Below, one piece after another: positions 48,891-63,300 of a stretch of 64,000 nt of DNA. Position 1 is the first letter of the stretch; the number at the start of each line of letters is the position of its first letter. Both the position numbers and the translations under genes were made by a program. The DNA is from Metopolophium dirhodum (taxonomy: Eukaryota > Arthropoda > Insecta > Hemiptera > Aphididae): assembly GCF_019925205.1 (NCBI RefSeq), contig NC_083567.1, positions 5,208,001-5,272,000 of the forward strand, in the 5' to 3' direction. The notes beneath the pieces were generated by a model. That model did no database searches. It was not told the DNA's origin and saw nothing but the letters and a program-made list of their open reading frames with translations.

Positions 48891-51800
48891 CTCGTATCAC
48901 AAAAGTGTTTATCATTCTCGTTATTGTCGGTTATGTTTAAATGTTTTTCTCTAGTCTAAAAGTTTTTCCCTTGGTGTCTTCGAAAATAATATCGTTATTT
49001 CAAGTTTTCTCCATTAGTGTATGGGTGCCACTGAGGTATTGTTTCGTACTTCATTTCATTCTCAAATAATAAAAGGAACCAAGCTTCCACCCAATCTCAT
49101 GTTCGTTCTCTTTGCTTTGCGCCGTCAAGCTAGCAACATCTCACAATCCCATAACATTTAGCATTTTTCTCGTCTCATCGTTTCACACTTTCACATACCA
49201 CCTCTTCATATGTGATTTTTGTATGCCCATCGTGGACCGTCAATTGTACCTGTGTCGTGATTTCTATATCCTATAAGTATATATTCTATAAGTATCGTTC
49301 TCAAACGTTTAAATTATTATTTCTAATAGCATTGCTCCTTTTAGGACTATTCTTTATTATATGAAACCGATCAGGAATGTAGTCCACATGATTGCTGTGA
49401 ATTGTATGTTTGTTCTTGTGTTTAAGGTTGTGTGGTTTTGCGGGATCACCACTGTTATTATTATGATATTATTATACTTAACTACAGATCCCTGCACTCC
49501 AGTTCACCATAATCTCACAAAGGTAGGTGGTGCACCACAAATTTATTATACAGCTAAATAGGAAAATAAGTGTTATACGGACCGGACGGGCGTGATTATT
49601 TTCGTAAGCTTTCATGTATCAGTGTAACTAGGCTTTTAAGTTATAAGAGAGGTAGAAATTCTGTGATTTACTCGAAATTGATTAAACACGAGCGTTCAAT
49701 GACTCGGACATATTTTAAGACGAACATAACTTTATTCGAACATTTACGTCAACCTTATTTATTTCACTCCCGCGTTAGCATGTGTGCATAATATGTTAAA
49801 AATTAAATTACTAAGCAATTTTATGAAAATGTTGGCGAATAAAATAATATCAAATATGGAAAAAATGTTTTAGAATTTAAATAAAATATGAGAGCAGTAT
49901 TATCGCTAATAATTTGTGTTTCACTGCTCAATAATATTATATGAGGTTGCGAAAAGTAAGGCTGCTAAGGTAAAAATACTGATTGATAGTATTGCATTTA
50001 TATAGGTAGTTACATATTGTATCTGATGAAAATTTGTTTCGAAAAAAGTGAAAGTAATTAATAACTTGAAATACTGTCCAAAACAAATAATTTTGAAATA
50101 ATCTATCCACAGCGTAATTTACGGTATAAATAACGGTGTTCGTACCTATATATTATATTTATACTGAACTTCGCAGTACACCTACGTAGTGCACATTTTT
50201 TTTTATCACGTCTCTATTTTCGATTTTGTGTCCAATTTTCGCTAAATGTATGTCAAGACTATAAAAAATTATACGACCGTATTAATCATCATTAAAAGGC
50301 CATTCGGGCAACTACTGCGAATTTATAAGGCACGTTATATATTATTATTAACTGCGCATAGTGAGTGCTCGTTAGTCGTTTATGTGTATACAATCAGCAC
50401 CGACCCGAGGGCTGTGTGGCTCTGCGAGGTGTCGGCCGCTTATAAAAAAAAGTAAAAAAAAAATGAAATAAAATGAAACACAAACTTTTCGAACGACTTC
50501 CAGGCGCATAAAAAAAACTCACTAAATTCCATTTCAATTTCGAAGATTTTGGTTAAGATGCGAAAAATAATGCCGAATATTATTATTATCAGTGTTATTA
50601 CCCGATGTAATAACACTAACTATCGTAAAAATAAACTCTTATCCAAACACACGTTTTTATCAGTATTCGCACGATCGACGCAAATTCTCTAAATTTCTCA
50701 CGATCTTATAATATGTACAAAACTATTAACTATAAATTTGTTTACGATATTATATTCATATCCATATTAACTACGTATCATCATTATAATTATTCGGTAT
50801 AAGTATATTAATATTATATTATATAGGTAACGATGTGGAATTGATAATTGTTACGATTAACGATTTCTAATTGGAAATATCGATCGGTATTAGATTATAT
50901 TAAATATATGTATTTATATTATAGGTATAAGTATATAATATATTATTATATTATATTACTATTATCGATATTATGTTATGTCTCCGTCTTACACAGACAA
51001 ACATTATAGATTCATAGCAAATTTCGATTTTGAGTTGTTTGGTATAGTATAATATTAGAATGAATATATTATTATTATGAAACTTAAATTTTAGAACATT
51101 ATTGTCTGTGTGTTGCATATTATTATGGGGTTTTTTTTACGAATTTTAAATTCTTAAACGACTTATATTATAATTATTTTATACGCAAAATATTATTACT
51201 TAAAAATATTCATAATTCGCTAAAAAATTTAAATAGCTTAAAAAAGCACTCATGCATAAATGTATCAATCTGCTATTGGTAACATTTAGATTTCCTTCTC
51301 TATGCACTTCTTACAGTGTACTATGTAGGCCATTAAAAATTTTGTACCATCTCGGTAATAACCTTTTGCTGAAAATGTCAGAATCTTATGAGTACCTCTC
51401 CACCTACTACCAACACTTTTTTCAGTGACCATTCATGAATATTAGGTAATAAGTGAAAACAATTGGATTATAATGAAAATAATAAACCATTTTTTCATAT
51501 ATATACTATATTATATTATATTCATTATGTTCAAGTTTATAAAATTTTATTTTTAAATATTTATTTATTAAAACCTCTTTGATCAATAGCACAAAGGCTA
51601 TATCTAGGAATTATGATGTACATTTTAAGATACCTACAGTTACTCTAATGTCCAAATACTTTACGTGGAATATAACCACTCACTCAATATTATATTATAT
51701 TGGTTCGATCAAATTTAAAACCATTTCACGCATTTTGTTTTTTTTTGTTTATTCTACTGAAAATTAATGGCGATGACAATTAATTCAGATTATTTCTCCG

Positions 51801-54800
51801 TCATTGGTGGGAACCGGAAGTATATCAGCTTTCACATAATTGTCGCAGAACTCGCCCGAAGCCTTTCTTGGAGAGTACACAATGGTCACGAAAGTCGGAC
51901 ACGTCACTCACCCTTACAGGCTACAACGAATAAAATATGTATCAACGCCGTCGTGCTACTGATTGACAAGGTAAGAAATAATAATTATTATTACTATTTA
52001 ATATCATTAAAACAATATATATTACTTATACATTGTTCTGAGCAATGGATTAGCTTTTCATTTAAATGTCGCGATGAGACATCCTGATGAGAGCATCTCG
52101 TACGTGTGATAGAATCACAAATTGCTTCAGTTCATCTTTTTACATTATGTAGAACACCGTTTTTTTCATTGGTTTATACACTATAAAAAAATGTTGGTAT
52201 GTAGTTAAATTTAAACTACCAAGGTAATGTGTAAATAAAATGTATAAACGTACACAGAACTTCTGCGTGACTTAATTTTATAAAAATGTACAAATAAGTA
52301 CATTTGCTATGACATCATATAGGTGAATCATACATAATATTATGTTAATACCCATACAAATTTCTGGGCACATTTCAACTACCTAATGATAACGCTGCAT
52401 ATACATTTGCGCACACATATATATCAATAAACAGGAATTTTTTTCATGGTTAAAAAATAATACATTTGTCCAGTGACGTACTTTATATTTTCTTGATCTT
52501 ATATTGGATAAAAAAGACAAACTATAAATTAATATCGATTATAGTATTTATTATTTTTTTATGAAGAATATTAATTATTATATTTATTATTATATTCGTC
52601 TATACTATAAGGTTAGGTACTATAGGCACAGGTCATTTTATTTGGGCGTTGTGTGATCTAGAGCTGTGAATTTACAGTTACGGTAATCGTTATTTTTTTT
52701 TTATGCTTTTCATAATAAATAATTTATTCCTTATAATTACTACCTACCCTGAGCACAAAAAAAAATTATGCGTAAATACGTCACATCATGATGTGTGTTA
52801 CAATTAAACAGACATACAAATTCTGGGACACGATATAGGTAAATGTCAACATTTCAAATACAGTGGAATTGCCAACTGATGTGTTAGTCAATTATGTATA
52901 TGATACGTAGTGCGCATATATAATAAAGTCACATCAAACGATATAAATTGCATTAAAATATATTTTGCAGTAGTACCTCATCGTATTTATATGGCATGAT
53001 AGGCATAATATAATATATTATGTGTATGTGAGCTGGATGATGTATCTATATTAGTGTATTGTGTAATTAATTATTAATTAAATAATTAATACTAGGTAAT
53101 TTCGTTAAAAAGCAACTATAATATAATATTATTTACACTGTTTATTCAAAAAATCCAATATCGATATCGCCCTTAATCTATAAGAAAATTCTGATTGTGT
53201 GGCATTTATATTATTTTAATAGTTAATATAATATACCTAGTTATGTCAACAAATATAATGTTTTATTAATCATCTTAGAATTGTGATAGACACGCTATAC
53301 TAGTTTTCAATAAGTTAACCGATATACAATCATAACAAAACTCATCGCATATAGGTACAATCGAGATTAAATTCGACTCATGGGATACGTTTGGTTTTTT
53401 GTAAGTTATCGAACTAAATATTGTTCACGTGAATATTAAAAACTAGACCAATTTTAAATCGGTAAATTTTTACATAATTTAAATAATTTTCTGAAAAATG
53501 GCTATATTATATAAAGGTATTTCAAAAAATTCAAACTGACTATTATTTAAAAAAAATTCTACGCTATCAAATTGGAATTTTCTAAAATATTGTTGAAAAA
53601 ACTGCATTTAAATATATTGATTTACCGCGGAAGAATATATAGATACTTGGGGTAACACTGGACTTTGGGACACACTGTTGGTTACAGATGATCGCACGCC
53701 ATCGTGGAGAGAGAAAAACGTTAGTAATTTTGAATTTTTCACCGTTGGGAATTTTTTCCGTCTCGCGCCCGACCATATTATTATAATAATATTCTCGTAC
53801 CTATGCATATTACCATTATTATTATTATTATATTATTATTCGACGAGCGTATAATCTATTCCCAAATCGATATGCGGCAAACCAGTTTATCGGCTATAGA
53901 CAAACTGTCTATGCGGATACATAAACTGGTATCGTATATTATATCTGTGTGTATATTAATCACTCGGCTGCGGCTGTGTAACTTATGTATATAACATACC
54001 ACTATACAATATTAAATATATATATATGTATATATAAAGATGTGTATATACGAACAAGCGAAGAAGCTAATGACTCGGACGCAATGTTTACACGTACACC
54101 TCCGTTCTTAAATCTAATATATTTATGTACACATTATACCAGGTACATACAGTTTACGCGCATAGGTATATACACACATGACACATCATAATATAATATA
54201 TTATAATAAAATATATATTGAATATTATATGCATAATATAATATACGGTTAAAAGGTGCTGCGGGTCTCAGGTTGTCGATGTCAGTCGATTTTTAATAAT
54301 TTTGATGGCCCTTCGTGGTAAACGTGCAGCAAATGACGACGTGCAATAGCCAATTATGTATTATGATTTACGCTTGTCGTGATATCGTAGGCATAATAAT
54401 ATTATTATGTATGAATATAGGTACTGCCTACTGCGCAGTGGTGTATTTCGGAGGCATATTGTTTATAATATATACAGGCAAACGATAAGTTCACATGTCA
54501 TTGTGTTGATAATTAGGGAGGCTGTACATTTGCACCGAAGTGCATATTTTTTAAACATAACTTTTTTTCAAACAGAGAGTTTGAATCATGTAAAGCGAAT
54601 TCAGATTTGTTAATTTGTACCTATAGTATATAATTTGTCGACAAATTTGATTTTTAAGTCATGGTAGTTTTGAATTTTTCCTATTTGTTTATTGAATTTC
54701 AAACTGCATTTTTTAAGGTATTTTTTGTGCGCATCGAATTAATCGTCAATTCACGCAAGTATTTGCAGCTAAAACATTCTATATAGATATTTTTGAATAT

Positions 54801-55223
54801 TATATACTTGCCTACATATTTTGGTTGAATATATTGTTACACGATTATTATTACAGTACCTATTGTAACGTGGTCGGGGATGACCAGTACTCAGGGAAGA
54901 ATTTGGTTTGTTTTGGATATATTTTAACTGTATAGATCGGGAGCGTGAATGGTATTTAGGATTTTAATATTACAAATAAATGACGATTATCAAAATAATT
55001 GTTATTACATACAAGTTTATTATTACTTACGAACAAAGTTTTCCGAAATGTGGGGCTGTCTTGGAGTTTGGGAGGTGTGCGTGATTGTAATCGCAGAGAA
55101 CTGGTGTTCTCTTACACATAGATATTTTGCTGTAGTCTTACAATCACAAATGTGGCACCAAAACAGGAGGAGCTCAATATTAAATAGTCAGCATAATGTA
55201 AGTAATAGGTATACATATTATAT
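48891..55223. other. Long region without a supported gene
   Basis: The part 49000-49800 is less AT-biased, and the frame 49361-49561 contains a hydrophobic stretch ended by a possible donor (CAAAG then GTAGGT at 49520), but nothing is recognised. At 51859-51967 a segment ends in a strong donor, GACAAG then GTAAGA. In one frame it reads SPEAFLGEYTMVTKVGHVTH, but that frame stops 17 bases before the donor, so it is not called an exon. The remainder is AT-rich. Confidence 0.4.
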
Positions 55224-56483
55224 ACTAACTGAATCACCCGGCGTTGCCTGAGAAAAAAAATATAGATCATTAGATGAACCACTATTCCAAATATCAAGTT
55301 CGTACGTTTTGTATTTTAAAACTAATGTTGTACATTTAAATTAAATATTACTTGATAAATGATGCCACAGTTGTATTCTTGCAACCCCTTAATTTCCCTT
55401 TTAGAGGTTGAATTTCTAAAAATCTTTTCTTAGCGGATGCTTACGTCATAATAGCTATCGGTATGCCAAATTTCAGCCAAGTCCGTCCAGTGGTTCTGGC
55501 TAGGCGATGATGAATCAGTCAGGACAATCAGTCTATCAATTTTTTCCATGTTTACTCCTTTTACCTCATTTAACTCCTGTATGGGTTGGATTTTGAAAAA
55601 TCTTTTCTTAGTGGGTTTCTACATCACAAAACAAAACTACTGTCCAAATGTTATACTCATAGCTTCAGCAGTTAAAATGTAATCCCAGCTACTCCTCTTT
55701 GTCTTATATTGAGGTAATCATTTTTACCTCTATGGTTTTTAATCATAAAACATTTGATTTCCCAGAAAAACCCATACGCACTTGTGGATTAGAATATTAT
55801 TAATTTTTTTTTGAAGTTTGTGCCATATTAGGATATAAAATTAATATTTGCGACCCAATAAATGGACTTACAGCCTATCACTAAAGATATAATTGTGATA
55901 CAGGTTAGAACCATATCCGGTATGAAATTTGGTATACAATATAATTATTATAAAAATATTATATAGTATATTGGTTATACAAGTTTCATTGATTGAGTCG
56001 AAATTATTTTTTTTAACGGTTTGATTTTCCAGAGTACATGGAATGTATTAAAAGTACCACCTGTATCACAATTATATCTTTAGTATTAGGCTGTAAGTCC
56101 ATTTATAGAGTCGAAAATATTCATTTTATATCCTAATATGACACAAACTTAAAAAAAAATTAATAATATTCTAATCCACAAGTGCGTATGGGTTTTTCTG
56201 GGAAACCAAATGTTTTACGACTAAAAACTATAGAGGTAAAAATGATTATATGGACAGTTTTGATCAGATTCACAAGACAAAGGGGAGTAGCTGGGTTTAC
56301 ATTTTAACACTCAACTTTCAAAGTTGGATAACTTTTGAAGGGGTTGAGCACAAACGATGGGGTTAAAAGCACAAACCGGCACAAACGAATGTAGTAAATT
56401 TTGTTCTGAAATTCCAAAGTGTGGGGGGGGGGGGCGGGGACATGGAGCTGGTGATAATGATGAATCACTCAGGACAAGTCATT
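55224..56483. mobile_element. Degenerate transposon-derived block containing a large foldback
   Basis: Starts ACTAACTGAATCACCCGGCG, which resembles the reverse complement of the Helitron-like 3' ends seen near 7.5 and 9.2 kb. Two related modules (AAAATCTTTTCTTAG near 55411 and 55597) suggest internal duplication. The string GATGAATCAGTCAGGACAA at 55509 recurs as GATGAATCACTCAGGACAA near 56459. A G run at 56423-56434 lies near the right end. The minus-strand frame 55112-55297 crosses the left edge and is not coding. Confidence 0.45.
55671..56308. repeat. Large inverted repeat (foldback), arms about 235-250 bp
   Basis: The left arm 55671-55905 and right arm 56059-56308 are reverse complements with few mismatches, for example CCCATACGCACTTGTGGATT against AATCCACAAGTGCGTATGGG and AAAGATATAATTGTGATACA against TGTATCACAATTATATCTTT. 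The right arm has about 20 extra bases near 56250-56275. The spacer is about 150 bases. Confidence 0.9.
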
Positions 56484-59203
56484 ATATATAATATATAGAA
56501 CTATAGAAGATAACATAAATGTATATATCATAATATGTGCAGCCTAATATAAGTAATCGTTACACTATACTTATAGGTATTTAATTATCTTCTTCTTCAT
56601 TTTCCAAAGTCTGCAGTGCGGGATATATTCTAATGGGACCGCGCGGGGATCCTGAAGATATCGTATTAGGACATGTCAGTATTATTATTTTATTTTAGGT
56701 AGGTATGCTATTATAATATTAGGCATAATATGCGTCTGTCCGCCGCGTTTCTATTTTTCTTTTATCATATTATTATCTTGTTATATACATTATACGCTCT
56801 CTTGTCGACGCGCATGCGAACGGCTCTTCAAAGTTCACCTACCCATCGAAAAATACATATTACGAACCGAAATAATAGCGTGACATAGTGTATACACATA
56901 GGTATGTATTACATACATACCTATATATAATATACACCGACTAGTCGGCCCATAAACACGCGGTGACGACGACCGGCGACGGGGCCATATAATATTATAT
57001 TATAATATAATATATTATGTAGGTACGTCCTAACTGGTTTATCGGTTTTCATCGGATTCCATCGCTGCAGTGCGTATAATACGTATATATAATATAATAG
57101 GTATATATATTATTACAATATACACAGTGTTTCCCACTATACCACCGCGGTATATACCTATATGTTATACGAAATCGTACGCACGTGTAATTATATGCGC
57201 GCGTATCGTGTCCTAATATCTGTATATATGGCTAGTGAATTAGTTGAGATTTTATGTACCACCATATATTTGTGTGCGGTTGCGACGACGTTTCGACATA
57301 TAAATGAGTGTGAGTGAGTGTGTGTGTGTTTTAATATTCAATTAGAAACTTTACTATACATACACACGCGCGTATAAAATAATTTATACATATATAGGGA
57401 TTATTATTATATACCCATTTCCAAAAACATTTGTTAATCAAACTGTTTCGGTCGATAAAATCTACAATATTATATTAGGTATGTGGTACAGTTAATAGTG
57501 CGCCGAGGTATATATGCCGCCGTGTTTTCTCTCCCACGACGACGGAATTAAAATAATATAATATATATTTTAGGTAAATTAAATAATATTATCATAATAC
57601 ACCGGGCTAATCGATTTGTATTGGTTTGTTTAACAGGTATAACTTATGATGATATCGTAAATAGTGACATCGCGATTTCGTCGATAAACTTTTTCCCGCA
57701 ACACTGTAACACGATATCATTTAAATCTCTGAAAACTCTTATACGGTGGCGTATACCTAGGTAGTAGTCATAACTAGTATATTATAATGTATAGGTAGTA
57801 TAATATATAATTGTCCTACGATACCTACTACATATTATTCAGTGTTGTAAAAGGTATTTTTGGACTCGACTCTCAAATATTATAATATGTATTTTCGAGC
57901 AATATTCATTCGAGAGAAAACTATCATATACAATAATTAACAATAGCTATTATAAATATGAGCAACGGAAATCGTTATAATATTATGGTCTTATGGATAT
58001 TTACACGTTTATATTATTGGCATTTCACAAAAATGATTTTTTCATTCAATTTATGAAAAGTGGTGATTGTGTGTTCACATGTGTCTTCTACGATGTACCA
58101 CGTACAAGTTGGATTTAATAAATACAATTATATTCAATATTAAAAAATTATATTTAAAAATCACAGCAATAAGATGATGTGAAAAAATATTTGAAAAATT
58201 ATTAGGATATTATGAGAAATATCTCAAATCACTGTTTTAAATTATTTTTTATTTTTTATTTTTTATTTTTAAAACAATTGAAGATAGCCATTTTATAGAG
58301 TTTCATTTTCTAAAAATGTTGACCTTACAACATTTTATTTTAATTTTTTTTAGTTTATAGGTAAACCAGCAAAAAACCGGTTGCGGTGAATCCCCTTCCA
58401 TGGCTAATGGGTATATCTAGGGTTCTAAATTTGAAATATTTAAAAATTGAAAATTTCACTGTTCTTGTAATATTTCAGTGAAATTATGAAAAATATTTTT
58501 TTTTCTTTTAAACGTATTCGGTTATAGATGATTAGGAACAATAAATTGATTACACACTTAGAATTAAAGAAAAACATATTATTTTTGTTGATTTATTATT
58601 TCATATTTGTATATTCTATATTTTATAGTGCTGAAAAATATTCCTGGCATTATTTTGAGAATAAAAACATTTTTTTACATGAGTTTTAAAATATTGCTGT
58701 ATCTAGCGATCCAAAAGAGAATGGTTTGAAATAAAGTTGAAGTCAATTCCAACAATGAATGAAATAATAGTGTATTTTTAGTAATTATAAAGTGTAAAAA
58801 AGTCGTATAAAATGTGTGTATAGAATGTGATGTGAAGGTGCTCTGGGCTCATTATTTAATACTTAGATCATATTGTTTCTTATATGTTATAAATATTATA
58901 GATTTGTTAAACAACTTATAAATTATATGTAAATATCTTACATATTTTTTTGTTTCATACAATAAACCAACTTTTAAAAATATTCGCTTAGAAGTTGACG
59001 ACTATAAACTTTTAGGTATAATAAACATTTTATTTTTATTTTTCATCAAAATGAAATATTTCATGAAAAATGCATGAAATATTTCAAGAAAATAAATTTC
59101 ATGAAATTTTAAAACCCCAGGTATATATTCACAGGACACCATGTAATTAAAAATGTACACGGCCTTTGAGCTCCTATGAATTGTATATCTACTAAACAAT
59201 TCG
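56484..59203. other. AT-rich sequence with a CpG-richer patch, no gene seen
   Basis: 56600-57340 is somewhat richer in CpG and contains GTGAGTGAGTGTGTGTGTG near 57309. 57840-59110 is low-complexity AT-rich sequence. The short frames have no recognisable domain. Confidence 0.5.
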
Positions 59204-59446
59204 AAAAATTTACAATTTTAAATAAACGCACACGTCGTAATACGTGGGTAAAGGACGAAACCGAGCGGACGGGCGTCGCGGTCGCTGGATCACGTGCGGA
59301 CGTCCGCCGTTCGGTTGCGGAGAAGCACAAGACTTTTGTCGCTGACGGCCAAGCGACGACACTCGAGGTCGAACACGCGGATATAATAATATCTACTCGG
59401 AAATTCGAAAAATCACAATGTTTTAAATAAACGCACGCGTCACAAT

Positions 59447-59799
59447 CAGGCGCGGACTGGTAAAATAGGGCACGGGATGCTACACAATTTAAAGGGCAAA
59501 TAACAAACATTGTCGGGGCGAATTTATAACATGTAGATTATTTATAAAATGTTAATATATTTTATTTCGTTTTAAAAAAATATTGAATATACGTTAAAAA
59601 CGTAAATAAGTACCAAGTTACAACAAACTTTCAATCAAATTTGTACAATATTATAGAGTACTAATAATCGTACGTTGGTTACGATCTGCTGTTCATTAGG
59701 TGTCTAGAGTCTTTAAATATATAATAAATAATATTAGGCAAATATATTTTAGGGCAAGTGATGCTGTAGCATCCCGGCATCCCAGCCAGTCCGCGCCTG
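59447..59799. mobile_element. 353-bp hAT-type MITE with 8-bp target duplication GTCACAAT
   Basis: The identical octamer GTCACAAT flanks both ends (59439-59446 and 59800-59807). The TIRs CAGGCGCGGACTGG and CCAGTCCGCGCCTG match perfectly over 14 bases, and a further GGGATGCTACA block pairs with TGTAGCATCCC. The interior is AT-rich without a reading frame. The neighbouring tandem unit shows the uninterrupted site at about 59240, so insertion came after the duplication. Confidence 0.92.
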
Positions 59800-59888
59800 G
59801 TCACAATACGCACGGGTAAGGGACGAAACCGAGCGGATTAGCTATAGTTCGTAGTCGCTGGATCACGCACGGACGTCCACCGATAGGA

Positions 59889-59909
59889 TGGGGGGGAGGG
59901 GGGGGGGGA
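59889..59909 (+). other. G-run pair (possible G-quadruplex)
   Basis: Two long G runs separated by one A, inside tandem unit 2. They are absent from unit 1, so they arose after the duplication. Confidence 0.6.
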
Positions 59910-59960
59910 GCACGAGACCTTCGTCAGCGACGACACTCGAGCGCGAAAACACGGCGGCGG

Positions 59961-60300
59961 CGGCGGGCGCGTATAATATACCTACAGTATCTCCGCGGCC
60001 GACACGGATATCGTGTTACGCGACAAAGGGCGCGCGCGTTCGCCTCACGTAACAGTCGCGCCCGAGTCGATAGAATATACGTACGTCTTACGTTATATTA
60101 TTACTATTATTATAGTCCTGTGCACTTGTACACTATAATATATCATATCATAATATATTAAAATATTATATATATACACGCGTGTGCTCGCAGCAGCAGC
60201 GTCGTCGTCGTCTGTGCACTTGCACGGGCCGAGAACAAACGACGACAATATAATAATAAAAGACTATAAATAATAATAACAACAACAACAACAACGACCG
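59961..60300. promoter_or_regulatory. CpG-rich island, possible promoter or 5' exon
   Basis: Contains CGGCGGCGGCGGCGGGCGCG just upstream, GGGCGCGCGCGTTCGCCTCA near 60028, GCAGCAGCAGCGTCGTCGTC near 60191 and an ACA run near 60278. Its composition is like the 1.2-1.5 kb island. No coding frame is recognised. Confidence 0.2.
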
Positions 60301-63300
60301 AACGGAAAAAAAACTAACTATACGCATAAATGCGTGTGCCGCGGATGCCTCTGCGTAGGTATATAAAATAATAATATCATATTATTGCATATTATATATA
60401 GGTACGGACGGTTTGCGTGTACCGTTGCCGGTGTATGCGCAAACACTTGCGCACACACGTTTATATTGTACAGGTATATATGGTTACCTATATGTTTGCT
60501 GACTTGCCTCGTGCGTGTGTACAGGGCGATTTTTTTTTTTTTTGTTTTATGTTAACGCTTATTATGTATTTTTCTCGAAAGGTTTTCGATCGTAAAAGGT
60601 GGTTTTTGAAATCAGAACGACAAAACGGAACATTTTCGAAGAAAAAATTGTATTTGATATTTTTCAGTGATGCAGATCATATTCCGGGAATTCCGATGAA
60701 TAAAATTTGAATTTCGAACGACTAGAAGTTAGTTTTAATAATTTAGTATTACAAGTTTTGATATGTGGAGTATAATACTGCAGTGGACCGCTGTACCTGT
60801 TTTTGGAAATTGTTTGATATCCAGAGACCTAGGAGTCTGGGAGGTATTCCCATTTCAGCATCCACAATACACGTAATTCTTGGTAAACATACGCTGTAGA
60901 ATGAGTTAATCAGAATAAGAGTACCACAGAAGACCCGAGGGAGAAGGGTGGTCGGTGGACCTAGTGAACGAGTGGGCGTGCTCATTACCAGCTATACTTC
61001 TATGCCCGGGAACTCATAGAAAGAAGATGATGATACACAGCAGAGATGCACGGATCTTTAAAATAATGCGGAAAGAAATGAAGCGTTGCTGGTAAATAGC
61101 TTGAAAACTGGTTCGGGAATCGAAAATAATAAGATAGTTACCGGAGGGATAAAGGGCTAATATAGAAGAGTGCTTCTATAGGAGCGGTGAAAGAATAGAC
61201 ACATGTGAAGATATAGATTTGTAGCTGATTTTGTATGCGCAGTTGCGTAAGAAAATAAACGTAACCTATCTCTGAGGGTGAAGCAAATTCATCTGTGAAA
61301 ACCGGGGTGTTCAAACATTGTTGGTTGTTTACATGGAGGCAGTGAGCGCATTTGGGGACGTTGGCGTGTAGCCAGGAAAGTTATAGGTGCAACCGCATCA
61401 CAGTAGGTGTTAGGATAAAGGCATCATAGGGGATGGCATCATAAGAGATAATTCCGTGCAGACAACACATTCGGGAGTATATAGCGTCATCGTCTTAACG
61501 AATTGGCAAATAAAAAGCTGAGGGTAGGTTCTAACTTATAAAATCTATAATCTATAATATATTATCTATCTTATAAAAAGAAACACAATGGCGGAAAAAG
61601 CGAAGTTTGATATTAATTATTTTCCGATAGAGTAACGGCGGTACACCTATATAATATAGGTACGTATTGCGAGTAGGTTATGTATTATAATATGAATATA
61701 ATACGCATTATCATCGATTAATTTTCAATAACCTATATGGCCTATGCGTTTTCGATATTATTCATAAAAAAACATCTCACCGGTAAAAATCGTATCCCAT
61801 AATAATATACCTGCCCTACCTGCCGCCGCCGCCACCACTATTGCACAATACGATATTATTATTATATTATGCGCACACTATATACACAATAGGACGCTAA
61901 AAATATTATGTTGGTCAACGTCGTCGCCGCCGCCGATGCACTCGTGTACCTATATATGTACACATGCGAGTGCAGTGTTTTATGTGCGCGTGCGATTTAT
62001 CCGATATATATAATATAATAAAATACGCGTCTTATATATTATATGCATTATACGATATTATTTTATTTTATATTGTGTGTGCGTTTGGCTCTCGCTTCGA
62101 CGCGTGTAATATACAAATTGGATTTATCGTCCGTGTCGTTTTGCGCGCGGTCTTCTCTCGGGGCCGAGTCGGTGCGTTGTCGTCGTCGTCGGAGCATTAT
62201 TATTATTATTATTATTGTTACCGTACTCGCTGGTAATAATATAATACCTATATTTCGCGTCCCCGCGCGAACGCTTCGGTTACAATCGGTTCGAGGATCG
62301 CCGACGATTTTTTTCCCCGTCATTTTTATTGTTTATCATTTTTTTTCTCTCCACACGATACGCACTATACACTATTATAATACATCCGATACGATATATT
62401 TTTATTCGCCATTTACGATTTCCGATGACGCACGACACGACCGATGCGACGCAGTGCGATGATAATAATAATATGCAGGAGGCGGTTTTAGGCACGAATC
62501 AACGCGATATTGTAGTACTGCAGTTGCTGCAAGTCGTAGGTATACCGCGACGTGATGATAGTTATAACTAATATAATATAAATATTATATTTTAAACTGT
62601 CCCTGGCACGACCAAGGGAGGTTGTATAATATGGGACTCGAATTCCGTACAGACCTACACAAACCTTACAAAAACAATTTTGTCGTATTTACGTGTTGAA
62701 TGTCAGGCTTACATACATTTAGTATTCGTGCTGTGCGTCATAAGATATTTACAGAATTAATATTTTAACTGTACAAAATAGTGTTTACACTCATTATAAC
62801 CAAAAAGTAGGTAAACCTATTATAGAGGTCAATACGTTACCACTATACCAGTTAATATCGTTCAACACTATATTTTGGTAATTATTTTTCCCGTGCATGC
62901 AGTGGTCATCGAACCACTGTGTGACTCGGGTGAGGAGTATATTGTATTATACTTGACCTTTATTTAAATATTTATGATTGGTGCAATTTTTAGTTCTCCA
63001 ATGTTTTTTTTCACTTTTTGATTCCTAAAACTTTAATCGTATCATACACTTGTTTCCCTTTTACTACCTATATAAATATGACAATATTGTACGCACTCGC
63101 GGTCAGTGGTGGTCAAACGAGGGGGGGAGGGTTAGATACCCAATGACCTTTTATTCAATATTTTTAACAACTTAAATAAATGGTATGATGACATAGGTAA
63201 TGTATAAAACGATAACCTCGAATTATAATTGTAATGATCAAATAGTGTATGTTGAATTATCAGCCACATCCCTCTCCACATGACTAAATAATTTGACAGC

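Larger units (their letters stand above)
59204..59960. repeat. Tandem duplication of a GC-rich unit, second copy interrupted by a hAT MITE
   Basis: Unit 1 (59204-59404) and unit 2 (59405-59446 continuing at 59808-59960) share TTTAAATAAACGCAC, GACGAAACCGAGCGGA, GTCGCTGGATCACG and GCGACGACACTCGAG. Removing the MITE restores a continuous second unit, with CGTCACAATACGCACGGG matching CGTCGTAATACGTGGG in unit 1. Frames on both strands here (59109-59510 minus and 59176-59430 plus) have no recognisable domain. Confidence 0.85.

Noticed and set aside
59109..59510. 133-codon minus-strand frame
   Set aside because: It crosses a tandem-duplication border and the end of a MITE, so it cannot be one conserved protein.
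62043..62462. 139-codon plus-strand frame with overlapping frames on both strands
   Set aside because: It spans ATT and CGT simple repeats in a CpG-rich patch; no domain, and other frames are equally open.
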